50,505 bases of DNA from Nonomuraea cypriaca. Lineage in GTDB: Bacteria; Actinomycetota; Actinomycetes; Streptosporangiales; Streptosporangiaceae. A model generated the notes under the pieces. That model was not told where the DNA came from. It saw only the letters and a program-made list of their open reading frames with translations, and ran no database searches. Shown here piece by piece: positions 50,473 to 50,505 of the stretch. A program made the translations under genes and the position numbers. The stretch is taken from the NCBI RefSeq assembly GCF_015645445.1, contig NZ_JADOGI010000056.1, positions 1 to 50,505 on the forward strand. The letters run 5' to 3'. How positions within the stretch are numbered: the first letter of the stretch is position 1; each line of letters starts with the position of its first letter.

Positions 50473-50505
50473 GCTCGCCGCAAAGACTAAAGCCTCTTCC
50501 ACGCC
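50473..50505. repeat. Imperfect direct repeat, copy 2 (window edge)
   Basis: GCTCGCCGCAAAGACTAAAG followed by CCTCTTCCACGCC, the second copy of the repeat at 50351-50382, 122 bp downstream. It reaches the last base of the window and may continue. Confidence 0.7.

Overview
The window is high-GC DNA from a filamentous actinomycete. The evidence is the strong G/C bias at third codon positions, many GTG starts, several apparently leaderless genes (a TANNNT -10 box 6-7 nt before the start codon), an S-adenosyl methyltransferase of the DUF574 type, an F420-type LLM oxidoreductase and fused isobutyryl-CoA mutase. The mixture looks most like Streptosporangiales (Nonomuraea-like), but that is an impression and not a measurement.

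Layout. Positions 1-5924 (minus strand) hold treX-treY-treZ, a translationally coupled operon that turns glycogen into trehalose; treZ runs off the left edge. Positions 6453-10755 carry small housekeeping genes: an unknown protein, a PAP2 phosphatase, a small unknown protein, a universal stress protein and a secreted tripeptidyl-peptidase-like hydrolase. Positions 10968-14022 hold a GT4 glycosyltransferase and gpgS (glucosyl-3-phosphoglycerate synthase), split by an IS200/IS605-type element whose tnpB has lost its C-terminal half.

Positions 14132-23957 form a sugar catabolic locus. It contains a Gfo/Idh oxidoreductase, two paralogous medium-chain dehydrogenases of the bchC-like group, a GH63-like glycosidase, a TIM-barrel isomerase, a sugar ABC importer (binding protein and two permeases, no ATPase) and a ROK repressor. 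The substrate is unknown. The GH63-like enzyme beside gpgS makes glucosylglycerate or a related glycoside an attractive guess.

Positions 23942-31400: an 18-bp tandem repeat lies between convergent genes, followed by a BtuF-like metal receptor without a signal peptide, the DUF574 methyltransferase, the LLM oxidoreductase, thiol peroxidase, a decayed HTH regulator that reads in frame into tpx, and a large secreted subtilase. Positions 31494-35864: icmF divergent from a glucose 1-dehydrogenase. Positions 35897-40899: a CHAP-domain membrane protein that probably starts at CTG, a PP2C phosphatase, and a divergently transcribed HTH-containing N6-adenine DNA methylase followed by a Ser/Thr kinase. 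The phosphatase-methylase-kinase group is the best candidate here for an undescribed signalling or defence module.

Positions 41027-47537: an aminoglycoside-phosphotransferase-fold protein, then a ceb-like cello-oligosaccharide operon (binding protein, two permeases, GH1 beta-glucosidase, LacI repressor) with a perfect 20-bp LacI-type operator in front. Positions 47618-50505: a secreted phospholipase D-like protein, a second phosphotransferase, a carboxymuconolactone-decarboxylase-family protein, and a repeat- and hairpin-rich end. Neither ABC system encodes its own ATPase; in actinomycetes a shared MsiK-type ATPase usually serves such importers.
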